Assembly (NCBI GenBank): GCA_003599815.1
Contig: QZJZ01000031.1
Span: 1 to 64,000 of the forward strand
Length of the DNA: 64,000 nt
Origin: Candidatus Auribacter fodinae
GTDB lineage: Bacteria > Auribacterota > Auribacteria > Auribacterales > Auribacteraceae
Direction: 5' to 3'
Below, one piece after another: positions 44,624 through 53,904 of the stretch (positions within the stretch are counted from its first letter, which is position 1; every line of letters starts with the position of its first letter). The notes beneath the pieces were generated by a model. That model did no database searches and was not told the DNA's origin. It was given only the letters and a program-made list of their open reading frames with translations. A program made the translations under genes and the position numbers.

Positions 44624-47020
44624 ATGAAAATAAGTTATGCATGGTTAAAAAAATTAGTTAATTTTTCATATTCGCCTGAGGAATTGGCGGATTATCTTAC
44701 TATGCAGGGTATCGAAATAGCCTCGATAGAAAAAATCGGCGGGGATTTCGATGGTATTGTTATAGGTAAAATACTTGATGTAAAAAAGCACCCTGAAGCG
44801 GACAAATTGTCCGTCTGTTCTGTAGATGTCGGCACAAATATACTCACAATAGTTTGCGGAGCGTCTAATGTCGCTCAGGGGCAATATGTACCGGTTGCGC
44901 TTGAGGGAAGTGTATTGCCCGGCGGGCAAAAGATCACTGCCGCTACCCTCAAAGGCGTTACAAGCCATGGTATGATTTGTTCTGCCTCTGAACTGAACTT
45001 GTCAGATGATGCAAAGGGGATAATGGTTTTAGAGAAAATCAATCCCGGAACACCCCTCTCGCAAATAGACGGCATCTCTGATTACGTTATGGAAATTGAA
45101 TTAACACCGAACCGTCCTGACTGCTTGAATATGGCAGGTGTTGCGCGTGAAATAAGCATACGATCGGGTAATCCCGTAAAGTATCCTCAACCTCCTGAAG
45201 TTAAATGCACTATTAACAGCACAGATACCATTCCTATTGCTATTAAAAATCCTGATCTCTGCGAACAATATTCCGCCTATATAATCCGTAACGTTAAGGT
45301 TGCTCCGTCTCCGTTCTGGCTACGCAATGCACTGGAAAAGATAGGACTTCGTTCCATTAATAATATTGTTGATGTGACTAATTACGCTTTAATGTGCATG
45401 GGACATCCATTGCATGCGTTTGATCTTGATAAACTGAACGGCCCTGAAATAATAGTGCGTACTGCGAAAAAAAATGAAACTATCGTTACCATTGATGAAA
45501 AGGAGCGCATTCTTGCTGAAGATATGCTGGTGATAGCTGATTCTGTTAAACCGGTTGCGCTTGCCGGAATTATGGGAGGCGCTGAAACCGCGGTATCAGA
45601 TTCAACAACAAATATCCTTCTGGAAGGAGCGTATTTTAATCCGGTTTCAATCAGGAAAACCTCAAAAACTGTCGGCTTGTCATCTGATTCCTCATACCGT
45701 TTTGAGCGGGGGACTGACAGGGCAGGTTTTGTCGATGTACTAACATTAGCCGCGCATATGATAGCTGACCTCGGCAAAGCATCAGGCATATCTACAAGAA
45801 TAGACACTATCGCGAAAAAGCCGCAACAAGTTACTATTTCCTGTAATTTAGATAAGATCACCTCGTATATCGGAGTTAATATCCCACACAATCAAGTACT
45901 GGACATTTTCAAAAAACTGCAGTTTTCAATTCTTGAACAGAACGGCAAAGATGTTAAACTGGCGATCCCATCGTTCAGAGTAGATCTAGCAATTCAGGAA
46001 GATATTGTCGAGGAATTAGCCCGGATATATGGGTACAACAACATTCCTATGGCGTTTCCAGGCAGTGAATTTATAGAGTTCGAGTTAAACAAAAACATTC
46101 AGTTTGCCCGAAAAACACGTTCAATACTAACAGGTATGGGCTTTTTTGATATAATAACGTGCAGTCTGACCAATAAAAAGGTCACGGAAGAGTTCCCGTC
46201 GTTGTTTACGAGTAAACAGCATCCGGCGCTATGCGTAAAAAATCCGATCAGCGAAATGCAGCACGCTTTGCAAACATCGCTCGTGCCGAATATGATAAAT
46301 GTCATCGCAACAAATGCGCGCCATGCCGGACAGACACTGCAATTTTTTGAAATCGGCTCAATATTTATCCCAAAGTCTCCTCAGGAAGCCAATGAACAAA
46401 CGGTACTATGTATTGCCGTTTCAGGCAAAGCGCCAAAAGACAGCATAACCACAACACGTGATTCATGGGATTACTTCACATTTAAAGGAATACTTGAAGA
46501 TTATTTTCTATCTCTCGGTTTGCGTGATATTAACTATGAAACTGCATCTATTCCGTATTTGCACCCGGGGCGAACTGCGTGCTCAAAATTAAATAATGAA
46601 ATTATTGGTTATTTCGGACAGATTCATCCGGTCGCGGCGCGACAATATACTATTGATCAGAACACATTTATAGGCGAATTTCTGGTATCGCCCCTTCTAT
46701 GCAATATTAATGCTCTAAGCAGATATACGCCTTTACCCAAATACCCGGCGGTTGAAAGAGATCTTGCAATAGTAGTTGATAAATCCATGACCTTTCAAAT
46801 AATTCATGATACTCTCACTTCAAGCCTTCCGGGATTACTGGAAAAACTCAGCATTATTTCTATTTATGAAGGGAAACAAATTCCTGATGGTAAAAAGAGC
46901 ATCAATTTCCGTATGCGATATCGTTCTGTCGATCGAACTCTGCTTGATGATGAAGTTGATTTAATCCATAATAAACTGGCATCTGTTCTGGTTAACCAGC
47001 TGAACTGTGAGATGCGTTAA
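44624..47020 (+). CDS. pheT: phenylalanyl-tRNA synthetase beta subunit
   Basis: A 798-aa subunit of the alpha2-beta2 enzyme. Domains in order: an OB/tRNA-binding domain (GKILDVKKHPEADKLSVCSV near residue 47), the B3/B4 editing region (NIVDVTNYALMCMGHPLHAF), a B5 domain (about 400-475), a catalytic-like core, and a C-terminal FDX-ACB domain starting at RYTPLPKYPAVERDLAIVVD. Length is normal. Confidence 0.97.
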   Translation: MKISYAWLKKLVNFSYSPEELADYLTMQGIEIASIEKIGGDFDGIVIGKILDVKKHPEADKLSVCSVDVGTNILTIVCGASNVAQGQYVPVALEGSVLPGGQKITAATLKGVTSHGMICSASELNLSDDAKGIMVLEKINPGTPLSQIDGISDYVMEIELTPNRPDCLNMAGVAREISIRSGNPVKYPQPPEVKCTINSTDTIPIAIKNPDLCEQYSAYIIRNVKVAPSPFWLRNALEKIGLRSINNIVDVTNYALMCMGHPLHAFDLDKLNGPEIIVRTAKKNETIVTIDEKERILAEDMLVIADSVKPVALAGIMGGAETAVSDSTTNILLEGAYFNPVSIRKTSKTVGLSSDSSYRFERGTDRAGFVDVLTLAAHMIADLGKASGISTRIDTIAKKPQQVTISCNLDKITSYIGVNIPHNQVLDIFKKLQFSILEQNGKDVKLAIPSFRVDLAIQEDIVEELARIYGYNNIPMAFPGSEFIEFELNKNIQFARKTRSILTGMGFFDIITCSLTNKKVTEEFPSLFTSKQHPALCVKNPISEMQHALQTSLVPNMINVIATNARHAGQTLQFFEIGSIFIPKSPQEANEQTVLCIAVSGKAPKDSITTTRDSWDYFTFKGILEDYFLSLGLRDINYETASIPYLHPGRTACSKLNNEIIGYFGQIHPVAARQYTIDQNTFIGEFLVSPLLCNINALSRYTPLPKYPAVERDLAIVVDKSMTFQIIHDTLTSSLPGLLEKLSIISIYEGKQIPDGKKSINFRMRYRSVDRTLLDDEVDLIHNKLASVLVNQLNCEMR

Positions 47021-47025
47021 TTTTT

Positions 47026-47054
47026 TTGGCAATTTATCATTTCATTAATACATT
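47026..47054 (+). promoter_or_regulatory. weak promoter candidate before zapA
   Basis: TTGGCA (47026-47031), 17 nt, TACATT (47049-47054) in the 106-nt gap after pheT. The match to consensus is modest. Confidence 0.3.
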
Positions 47055-47126
47055 TTTTATGATACTATACAATTCAGGATGTATTAATACTAAAAAATTA
47101 AATATAGTGTTGGGGTAATAAACAGC

Positions 47127-47417
47127 ATGATTGTCCAAGAGGAAAAGATTACTATCAGAATTCTTGATAAAGAGTATCCGCTCGAAGGAACCATTAGTGA
47201 AGAACAAGCACGACAGCTTGAAGAATATGTTGATGAGAAAATTCGGTTATTACAGGAAGCATCGCCTATGGTTCCTTTCAGCAGGCTGGCAATATTGGCA
47301 TGTCTCAATATCGCGCAGGAAGTCTTCGAGCTTAATAACGCTTATAAGCAGAGCCTTAAGGAATATGAGAATAGAATCGATAGTATAATTTCCACTATCG
47401 ACGAGTCGCTGAATTAA
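47127..47417 (+). CDS. zapA: cell division protein ZapA
   Basis: A 96-aa protein. The N-terminal part 'ITIRILDKEYPLEGTISEEQ' is the ZapA beta-hairpin head, and a helical coiled-coil tail follows, with LAILACLNIAQEVFELNNAY. ZapA bundles FtsZ filaments at the division site. It stands directly before the 6S RNA gene, the same order found in many bacteria. Confidence 0.88.
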   Translation: MIVQEEKITIRILDKEYPLEGTISEEQARQLEEYVDEKIRLLQEASPMVPFSRLAILACLNIAQEVFELNNAYKQSLKEYENRIDSIISTIDESLN

Positions 47418-47423
47418 TATTAC

Positions 47424-47600
47424 CCTGCCATGTTCGACAAGAAACAAAAATCTTAACTCCAACACTATTTCATAGGGATCTCGGATCTATTGGCTGTGTC
47501 AAAGCCTTCTTGCGGGAAGGACTGCCTATGCCAGTGTATGAGACCCCCCTTGTACATACAGGGGTGATAAGGTTTTTGTTCAATCGGCATTGCGGCAGGG
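47424..47600 (+). ncRNA. ssrS: 6S RNA
   Basis: A 177-nt segment that folds into one long hairpin with a central bubble. The closing stem is CCCTGCC/GGCAGGG, then ATG..CGA/TCG.CAT, then ACAAAAATCTT pairs with AAGGTTTTTGT. The 3' strand of the bubble holds a small hairpin (CCCCTTGTA..TACAGGGG), and the apical part includes CCTTC/GAAGG. A T-run follows the 3' end. 6S RNA mimics an open promoter and binds the housekeeping RNA polymerase. The position between zapA and the fthC neighbourhood supports the call. Confidence 0.85.
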
Positions 47601-47627
47601 TTTTTATATTATACTGGAGATTGTAAA

Positions 47628-48926
47628 ATGGATCTATTTGCAGATGAGGAAATCAAATCGCAACAAATAGAACCTGATTTTCCGCTTGCCGCTCGTATGA
47701 GACCCGACTCGCTGGATCATTTTATAGGCCAATCTGCGATCATTAAAGATGGCACTCTTCTTAAACGGCTGATACAGAGCGACCGTATTACATCACTTAT
47801 ATTTTATGGACCTCCGGGCACTGGAAAGACAACGCTTGCTCACATTATTGCCGCTCGCACCAACAGCCGGTTTATATCTGTAAACGCCGTAACAAGCAAT
47901 GTTTCTGAATTACGTGCTATTATTGAGGAAGCAAAAAAACAATATCGGTTTACCCGGCAGAGAACCATACTGTTTGTCGATGAGATCCACCGCTTCAACA
48001 AAGCTCAGCAGGATATTCTGCTTCCTGATATCGAAAATAACGCCATCGGCTTTATCGGCGCAACGACTCAGAACCCTAGTTTCGTGCTTACGTCACCGCT
48101 GGTTTCGCGCAGTCATGTATTCAGGTTTGAGCCTCATAGTGTGCAGGATCTTGTCTATATAATGCGAAAAGCATTGGATGTCGGTTTTTCCGGCAAAACG
48201 ATTGAAATACCGGATGAGGTGCTCGCAAAACTGGCTGAGTTATCAGACGGCGATGCGCGTAAAGCTCTTAACGCGCTTGATGTTGCAGTAAACTCAACCG
48301 CGCCTGACAGCAATCATGTTATCAGGATAACGGAACATGATGCACAGGAATCATTGCAGAGAAAATTTGTACAGTATGACCGCGATGGAGACGGACATTA
48401 TGACACCATCTCTGCATTTATAAAAAGTATGCGCGGCTCAGACCCCGACGCCACACTGTACTGGCTAGCAAAAATGCTGGAAGCTGGCGAGGATCCGCGT
48501 TTCATCGCGCGACGTATTGTAATTCATGCCTCTGAAGACGTTGGGATGGCTGATCCGCACGCTCTGACAGTGGCTGTTTCAGCGTTTCAGGCATTGGAAT
48601 ATATCGGTTTGCCTGAAGCGCGTATTATGTTAGCGCAGGCCGCGATTTATATAGCCACAGCGCCCAAAAGCAATTCTGTGATAAAAGGAATCGACAGCGC
48701 CATCAACGCGGTGCGAACACGTCCTGTTGAACAAGTTCCCGTTCATTTACGTGACTCGCACTATCATGGCGCAAAAAAACAGGGTGCAGGAGCAGGATAT
48801 AAGTATCCGCATGATTATCCCGGTCATTATGTAAAACAGCAGTACAGGCCCGGGTCTGAAAAGTTCTATCATCCATCTCAGCAGGGATTTGAATTTAATA
48901 TATACAAAAGGCAAAAAGTACGGTGA
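47628..48926 (+). CDS. rarA: replication-associated recombination protein A (AAA+ ATPase)
   Basis: A 432-aa clamp-loader-like ATPase acting at stalled forks. The start PLAARMRPDSLDHFIGQ is the family signature. Walker A is GPPGTGKTTLA, Walker B FVDEIHRFNKAQQD, sensor 1 IGATTQNPSF, and sensor 2 GDARKALNAL. The C-terminal part has 'YHGAKKQGAGAGYKYPHDYP'. It overlaps fthC by four bases. Confidence 0.95.
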   Translation: MDLFADEEIKSQQIEPDFPLAARMRPDSLDHFIGQSAIIKDGTLLKRLIQSDRITSLIFYGPPGTGKTTLAHIIAARTNSRFISVNAVTSNVSELRAIIEEAKKQYRFTRQRTILFVDEIHRFNKAQQDILLPDIENNAIGFIGATTQNPSFVLTSPLVSRSHVFRFEPHSVQDLVYIMRKALDVGFSGKTIEIPDEVLAKLAELSDGDARKALNALDVAVNSTAPDSNHVIRITEHDAQESLQRKFVQYDRDGDGHYDTISAFIKSMRGSDPDATLYWLAKMLEAGEDPRFIARRIVIHASEDVGMADPHALTVAVSAFQALEYIGLPEARIMLAQAAIYIATAPKSNSVIKGIDSAINAVRTRPVEQVPVHLRDSHYHGAKKQGAGAGYKYPHDYPGHYVKQQYRPGSEKFYHPSQQGFEFNIYKRQKVR

Positions 48927-49501
48927 CAGAGCATCAGACAAAGCCTGCATTACGCGAATATATAAAAAATCTTTTTAAAACCGGAATTTCTATTGATGAT
49001 ATCCGGTCTTGGAGTTATCATATTGTGCAAACAATACTGGATCAAGATTTTTACAAAGATGCATGCCTGATTCTGTCTTATATGCCGCTTCCTGATGAAG
49101 TGAATGTAACAGAACTTAATAATACTATTTTGAGTGAGGGGAAACGCTTGTTTCTTCCCAAATGCGGCACAGATAAAAATAGACACTTTTCAGCATGCGA
49201 AATTACCGATACCATCTCTGATACACACCGTGGCTTCGCGAGGATTCTGGAACCAATCAATACTGTACCATATCCACCAGGCCAACTCGATCTTGTTATT
49301 GTTCCCGGCCGGGCCTTCGATCTTTCCGGGCACAGAATGGGGCGTGGCGCCGGCTATTACGACCGTTTTCTAAAACTGGCACAAAAAGCGCTTAAAGTTG
49401 GACTTGCTTTTGAAGCACAACTATTCGATAAGATTTTTGTGCATGAACATGATGTTATAATGGACTATATCATCACTGAAAAAAGAATAATTAAACTTTG
49501 A
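48923..49501 (+). CDS. fthC: 5-formyltetrahydrofolate cyclo-ligase
   Basis: A 192-aa enzyme that converts 5-formyl-THF to 5,10-methenyl-THF using ATP. 'LPKCGTDKNRHFSACEI' is the folate segment, and VIVPGRAFDLSGHRMGRGAG with YYDRFL is the ATP-binding signature. The start is GTG, overlapping the rarA stop (GTGA). Near the 6S RNA, as in gammaproteobacteria where this gene follows 6S directly. Confidence 0.92.
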   Translation: MTEHQTKPALREYIKNLFKTGISIDDIRSWSYHIVQTILDQDFYKDACLILSYMPLPDEVNVTELNNTILSEGKRLFLPKCGTDKNRHFSACEITDTISDTHRGFARILEPINTVPYPPGQLDLVIVPGRAFDLSGHRMGRGAGYYDRFLKLAQKALKVGLAFEAQLFDKIFVHEHDVIMDYIITEKRIIKL

Positions 49502-49542
49502 GAACAATGAACGTTTTTTTAAGGATAAGGAGTTATTAAAAC

Positions 49543-51096
49543 ATGAATTCGCAATTAATTATGATTATCGTTGCCGCAGGTGCGGCCGTTGCAGGATATT
49601 TTATTCGTAAATATCTAGGCGAAAAGAAAGTACGTTCTGCTGAAGAACATGCTAAGCAAATTGTTAAAGACGCAGAGAAAGAAGCCGCCGCCAAACGGCG
49701 TGAAATGGAAATTGACCTCAAAGACAAATACCTGAAACAAAAAAGCGAATTTGAAAGGGAAACCAAGAATCGCCGCCAGGAACTGCTGCATCTTGAAAAA
49801 CGGGTACTTCAGAAAGAAGAACATCTCGACAGGAAAGTTGATGTTCTGGAAAGAAAAGAAGCTGAAATCACCGCGCGTGATAAAAAAATAGCAGAAAAAG
49901 AACAGATTCTTACAAACAAAACCCATGAACTTGAAAAAGTTCTTGAGGACGAAAAGAAAAAACTGCAGGATATTTCGGGTTTAAGCCGTGAGGAAGCAAA
50001 ACGCCTGCTTCTAAGCAGTCTTGAAGCTGAAATCACCCATGAAGCCGCCACAAAACTACGCCGGCTTGAGGCAGAAACAAAATTAAAAGCCGATAAGGAA
50101 GCTAAAAAAATCATCGGACTTGCTATTCAGCGTTGCGCAGTCGATCATGTTTCAGAAATAACCGTTTCTACAGTGACATTACCAAATGATGAGATGAAAG
50201 GGCGCATCATTGGACGTGAAGGACGCAATATCCGGGCGCTTGAAGCCGCTACCGGTGTTGATATAATTATCGACGATACACCTGAAGCAGTGATTATTTC
50301 AGGATTTGATATTGTACGGAAACAAATCGCCAAGAAAACACTGGAAAAACTGATCGAAGACGGACGCATACATCCGGGCCGTATTGAAGAAGTTGTTGAA
50401 AAAATCCGCAAGGAGATTGATGAAGATATCCGTGAAACAGGGGAACAGGCGGCCTACGATGTAGGGATTCATGGATTAGCGCCGGAACTGATATATTATC
50501 TCGGACGATTGAAATACCGCACAAGCTACGGACAAAATGTTCTTAAGCACAGTATTGAAGTTGCTCATCTGATGGGTTTGATGGCGGCTGATCTGGGGCT
50601 TGATGCTCAACTTGCCAAACGAATCGGATTACTGCACGATATTGGGAAAGCAACTACTCATGAAGTAGAAGGCCCTCACGCCACTATTGGCGGAGACCTT
50701 GCGAAAAAATTCGGGGAACCCGCCGAAGTGATTAAAGCTATATCATCTCACCATGATGATATCGAATCCACATCAATTTATGGTGTGCTTGCCGCGACTG
50801 CCGATGCGATGTCTGCCGCACGTCCCGGAGCCCGCTCTGAAACTGTTGAAGCGTATATCAAACGTGTCGAACAGCTCGAGGAACTTGCTGTTTCCTTTAA
50901 AGGCGTTGATAAAGCGTATGCCATCCACGCAGGCCGCGAATTGCGTGTTATGGTTCAGTCTGATGAGTTGGACGATGACGCATCGTTACTGCTCGCTCGC
51001 GACATAGCGAATAAAATTCAAAGCGATATGCAGTACCCCGGGCAAGTCAAAGTAGTCGCGATACGCGAAACCCGATGCATTGAATATGCAAAGTAA
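49543..51096 (+). CDS. rny: ribonuclease Y
   Basis: A 517-aa membrane-anchored endoribonuclease that begins mRNA decay. It has one N-terminal membrane helix (residues 4-20), a long coiled coil (about 25-200), a KH domain ([20 protein letters not shown] near 222), then an HD domain with [19 protein letters not shown] and [12 protein letters not shown]. It precedes ymdB, the common pairing. Confidence 0.97.
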   Translation: MNSQLIMIIVAAGAAVAGYFIRKYLGEKKVRSAEEHAKQIVKDAEKEAAAKRREMEIDLKDKYLKQKSEFERETKNRRQELLHLEKRVLQKEEHLDRKVDVLERKEAEITARDKKIAEKEQILTNKTHELEKVLEDEKKKLQDISGLSREEAKRLLLSSLEAEITHEAATKLRRLEAETKLKADKEAKKIIGLAIQRCAVDHVSEITVSTVTLPNDEMKGRIIGREGRNIRALEAATGVDIIIDDTPEAVIISGFDIVRKQIAKKTLEKLIEDGRIHPGRIEEVVEKIRKEIDEDIRETGEQAAYDVGIHGLAPELIYYLGRLKYRTSYGQNVLKHSIEVAHLMGLMAADLGLDAQLAKRIGLLHDIGKATTHEVEGPHATIGGDLAKKFGEPAEVIKAISSHHDDIESTSIYGVLAATADAMSAARPGARSETVEAYIKRVEQLEELAVSFKGVDKAYAIHAGRELRVMVQSDELDDDASLLLARDIANKIQSDMQYPGQVKVVAIRETRCIEYAK

Positions 51097-51110
51097 GATA
51101 AGATACCTAT

Positions 51111-51899
51111 ATGAAAATTCTTTTTATCGGGGATGTTGTTGGAAAACCAGGAAGAACTGTTATCAAAGACCTGTTGCCGTCTTTAAAAGATGAGTTCCAG
51201 CTTGATGTCTGCATTGCCAATGCGGAAAATTCCGCAGGAGGATCAGGGATAACTGCGCAAGCTGTGGATGAGCTGAACATGGCGGGCATTGATGTAATAA
51301 CTTCAGGCGACCATATCTGGCGAAACAAAGATATCTTTCAGATTATTAATCACCGGGCTACTATTTTGCGTCCGGCGAATTTTCCTACTGCCACGCCAGG
51401 CAATGCGTCGTGTGTGATTACTACATCGAAAGGTATCAGGGTAGGTGTCGTAAATGTGCTCGGCAGGGTATTCATGAAACCAATTTTAGATTGTCCTTTT
51501 CGAGCGATGCAGGCAGAACTTGCTGAAATAAGGGAAAAAACAAAAATAATTATTGTTGATTTCCACGCAGAAGCAACGTCTGAAAAAATCGCTATGGGAT
51601 GGTATCTTGACGGGCAGGTATCCGCTATTGTCGGCACACACACACATATTCCTACAGCTGATAACAAAATACTGCCTAAAGGCACGGCGTATATCACTGA
51701 TGTAGGAATGGTGGGAGCACAAAAATCCGTATTGGGGCGTGACATTGAACCGGTACTGAAGCATTTCGTCACGGGCTTGCCGTCACGGTTTACCGTCGCT
51801 ACAGAGCAGGTTTGTATTCAGGGAGTGATAATTGACATTGACGAAAAAACAGGCAAAGCGCGTTCGATAACACGGCTTGAGAGAGGATATAATGTCTGA
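51111..51899 (+). CDS. ymdB: YmdB-family metallophosphoesterase
   Basis: A 262-aa calcineurin-like phosphodiesterase. MKILFIGDVVGKPGRTVIKD, IANAENSAGGSGIT, ITSGDHIWRNKDI, DFHAEATSEKIAMGWYLDG and VGTHTHIPTAD give the full metal site. In Bacillus it hydrolyses cyclic nucleotides and affects late adaptive responses; substrate here is not shown. It follows rny by 14 nt and overlaps xseA by 8 nt. Confidence 0.93.
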   Translation: MKILFIGDVVGKPGRTVIKDLLPSLKDEFQLDVCIANAENSAGGSGITAQAVDELNMAGIDVITSGDHIWRNKDIFQIINHRATILRPANFPTATPGNASCVITTSKGIRVGVVNVLGRVFMKPILDCPFRAMQAELAEIREKTKIIIVDFHAEATSEKIAMGWYLDGQVSAIVGTHTHIPTADNKILPKGTAYITDVGMVGAQKSVLGRDIEPVLKHFVTGLPSRFTVATEQVCIQGVIIDIDEKTGKARSITRLERGYNV

Positions 51900-53196
51900 T
51901 ATAGTTGATATTATCAGCAATGAACAGGAAAAGGAAATATCTGAACAGGATACACAAACCTCGCGCGACCGAATATACACTGTATCTGAATTAACTACGG
52001 CGATTAAAGCAACACTGGAATCACAATTTCCTCCTTTATGGGTGGAAGGTGAAATATCCAATGTCAGGAAACCATCCTCAGGCCATTTATATTTTACAAT
52101 CAAAGATGCCCGCACTCAGGTTCAGGGCATTATGTACCGTTCGCAGGCATCGCGTATCAGATTTGATTTGCAGGACGGTATGAAGATATTGCTTTTCGGC
52201 AAAATTACCGTGTATGAACGTTCCGGGCAATACCAGATAATGGCACAGATCATTGAGCCCCGTGGCGTAGGAGCCCTGCAGCTGGCATTTGAACAGCTGA
52301 AAAAAAAGCTCGCTGAAGAAGGGTTGTTTGATCCGGCGCATAAAAAAAAGATCCCTATACTTCCAGATCGCATAGGCGTTGTAACATCAGCGACCGGAGC
52401 GGCTATACGCGACGTTCTAAATGTATTAAACAGGCGGTTTTCCAATATTCAGCTTATTATTAACCCGGTTCGTGTGCAGGGCGACGAAGCGCCGCCCGAG
52501 ATAGCCCGTGCCATTGAAGATTTTAACCAGCTCAATCTCGTTGACGTTATTCTGGTTACACGAGGCGGAGGCAGTATTGAAGACCTCTGGGCGTTTAATA
52601 CGGAAATTGTCGCGAGAAGTATTTATAATTCAAAGATACCTGTTATTTCTGCTGTCGGACACGAAATTGACTGGACAATATCTGACTTTGTCGCTGATTT
52701 GCGCGTTCCAACCCCCTCAGCGGCCGCAGAGCTGGTAGTCGCCAGTAAAACAGAGCTCCATAACAGGATAAATCATCTTCATAACCTCCTTGACATGCGT
52801 ATGAGGAACTATATTGACCGTCTCCGTTATAAAATGCAATATTTGACTGAAAGCAATGTGTTCGCGGAACCGATCAATCGAATAAAACAACACAGCCAGT
52901 TTGTCGATGAACTTGAATTCAGGCTGACTACAGCTATGCGCCAATCGGCTGACAGTGTTAAACACAGGCTTGTTCTTCTCACGGAAAAACTTCATGCGTT
53001 CAGCCCTTCATCTTCACTTCTGCGCGGCTATTCCGTAACCTCAGTGATCGGGAAAGAAGGGGCACTTAAATCTATCTCCGACGTAAGTCTTAATGATACA
53101 ATAAAAACCCTTCTTCATGACGGAGAGATTATATCAAAAGTTGAACGGGTCGACAGCCAATCTTTTATCAAAAAGAATTATTCGTCAGGCGAATGA
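51892..53196 (+). CDS. xseA: exodeoxyribonuclease VII large subunit
   Basis: A 434-aa nuclease subunit. The N-terminal OB fold reads LWVEGEISNVRKPSSGHLYF. The catalytic domain has GVVTSATGAAIRDVLNVLNR, VILVTRGGGSIEDLWAFN and PVISAVGHEIDWTISDFVAD. A coiled coil and the C-terminal LLRGYSVTSV segment follow. ATG 51892 with GAGAGG upstream overlaps ymdB. xseB is the next gene, 165 nt on. Confidence 0.95.
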   Translation: MSDIVDIISNEQEKEISEQDTQTSRDRIYTVSELTTAIKATLESQFPPLWVEGEISNVRKPSSGHLYFTIKDARTQVQGIMYRSQASRIRFDLQDGMKILLFGKITVYERSGQYQIMAQIIEPRGVGALQLAFEQLKKKLAEEGLFDPAHKKKIPILPDRIGVVTSATGAAIRDVLNVLNRRFSNIQLIINPVRVQGDEAPPEIARAIEDFNQLNLVDVILVTRGGGSIEDLWAFNTEIVARSIYNSKIPVISAVGHEIDWTISDFVADLRVPTPSAAAELVVASKTELHNRINHLHNLLDMRMRNYIDRLRYKMQYLTESNVFAEPINRIKQHSQFVDELEFRLTTAMRQSADSVKHRLVLLTEKLHAFSPSSSLLRGYSVTSVIGKEGALKSISDVSLNDTIKTLLHDGEIISKVERVDSQSFIKKNYSSGE

Positions 53197-53301
53197 TCTA
53201 TTCGTATATTTTTTGAAGCATCAATTAACCTCAACCTATGGGAACAAAATTTCCGGCGCAGTGTATCAGACATTTTGTTTGCCCTGACTAGTCATATTTC
53301 C

Positions 53302-53331
53302 TTGAAAATTTATGTAAAATTATAATATAAT
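53302..53331 (+). promoter_or_regulatory. promoter of the xseB-dxs operon
   Basis: TTGAAA (53302-53307), 18 nt, TATAAT (53326-53331), 30 nt before xseB. Confidence 0.55.
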
Positions 53332-53361
53332 GAAGAATTACATTAATATATGGAGAGCATT

Positions 53362-53883
53362 ATGGATAAAACATTTGAAGAAGCGCTTGGCGAACTGGAT
53401 ACGATTGTAGCAGACATGGAATCAGGCAACCTGAGTCTTGATGATTCTCTGAAAAAATATGAAAAAGGCATTAAACTGGCGCGCTTTTGCAAAGCAAAGC
53501 TTGACAAAGCTGAAAAAAAGATTGAAATTCTAGTCAAAAACGCTGACGGTTCTGTTGATCTGGAACCGTTTGGCGACGAGGAAAACACACCTGAGCCTGC
53601 CAGCCGGGCTTCTTGCAGTTCCCAGGGTGAAACACCTCAGTATCCTGATAAAAGAGAAGTTCCTGCAGATAAGCAGCCAAACGATATGCCTTCATCCAAC
53701 GCTGAAGAGCCTCTTGCTGATATCAATACTGAAATAGATCGCTCCAGACGGGTTATTGTCTCTGAAGAGCCAGAGAATATTCCTCTTAAACATCAAACAA
53801 TAAATAATAAGCAAGACGAACCTGTTAAGAAAAAAACAACCGGCTTGTTATCCGACTCGGGAACAGAAGACCTGCTGTTTTAA
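53362..53883 (+). CDS. xseB: exodeoxyribonuclease VII small subunit with long C-terminal tail
   Basis: A 173-aa protein. The first 70 residues are the XseB helical domain (FEEALGELDTIVADMESGNL, then SLDDSLKKYEKGIKLARFCK). The remaining hundred or so are rich in Glu, Pro, Ser, Asn and Lys and look disordered. XseB proteins are usually 60-90 aa, so the tail is an addition. It may be a linker or interaction tail. ATG 53362 has GGAG six bases upstream. Followed by dxs after 21 nt. Confidence 0.9.
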   Translation: MDKTFEEALGELDTIVADMESGNLSLDDSLKKYEKGIKLARFCKAKLDKAEKKIEILVKNADGSVDLEPFGDEENTPEPASRASCSSQGETPQYPDKREVPADKQPNDMPSSNAEEPLADINTEIDRSRRVIVSEEPENIPLKHQTINNKQDEPVKKKTTGLLSDSGTEDLLF

Positions 53884-53904
53884 CTATACGATTAGGATTT
53901 ACAT

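Noticed and set aside
49615-50114. Antisense ORFs of 101-103 aa, Phe/Ser-rich
   Set aside because: They mirror the Glu/Lys-rich coiled coil of RNase Y; such composition is a codon shadow.
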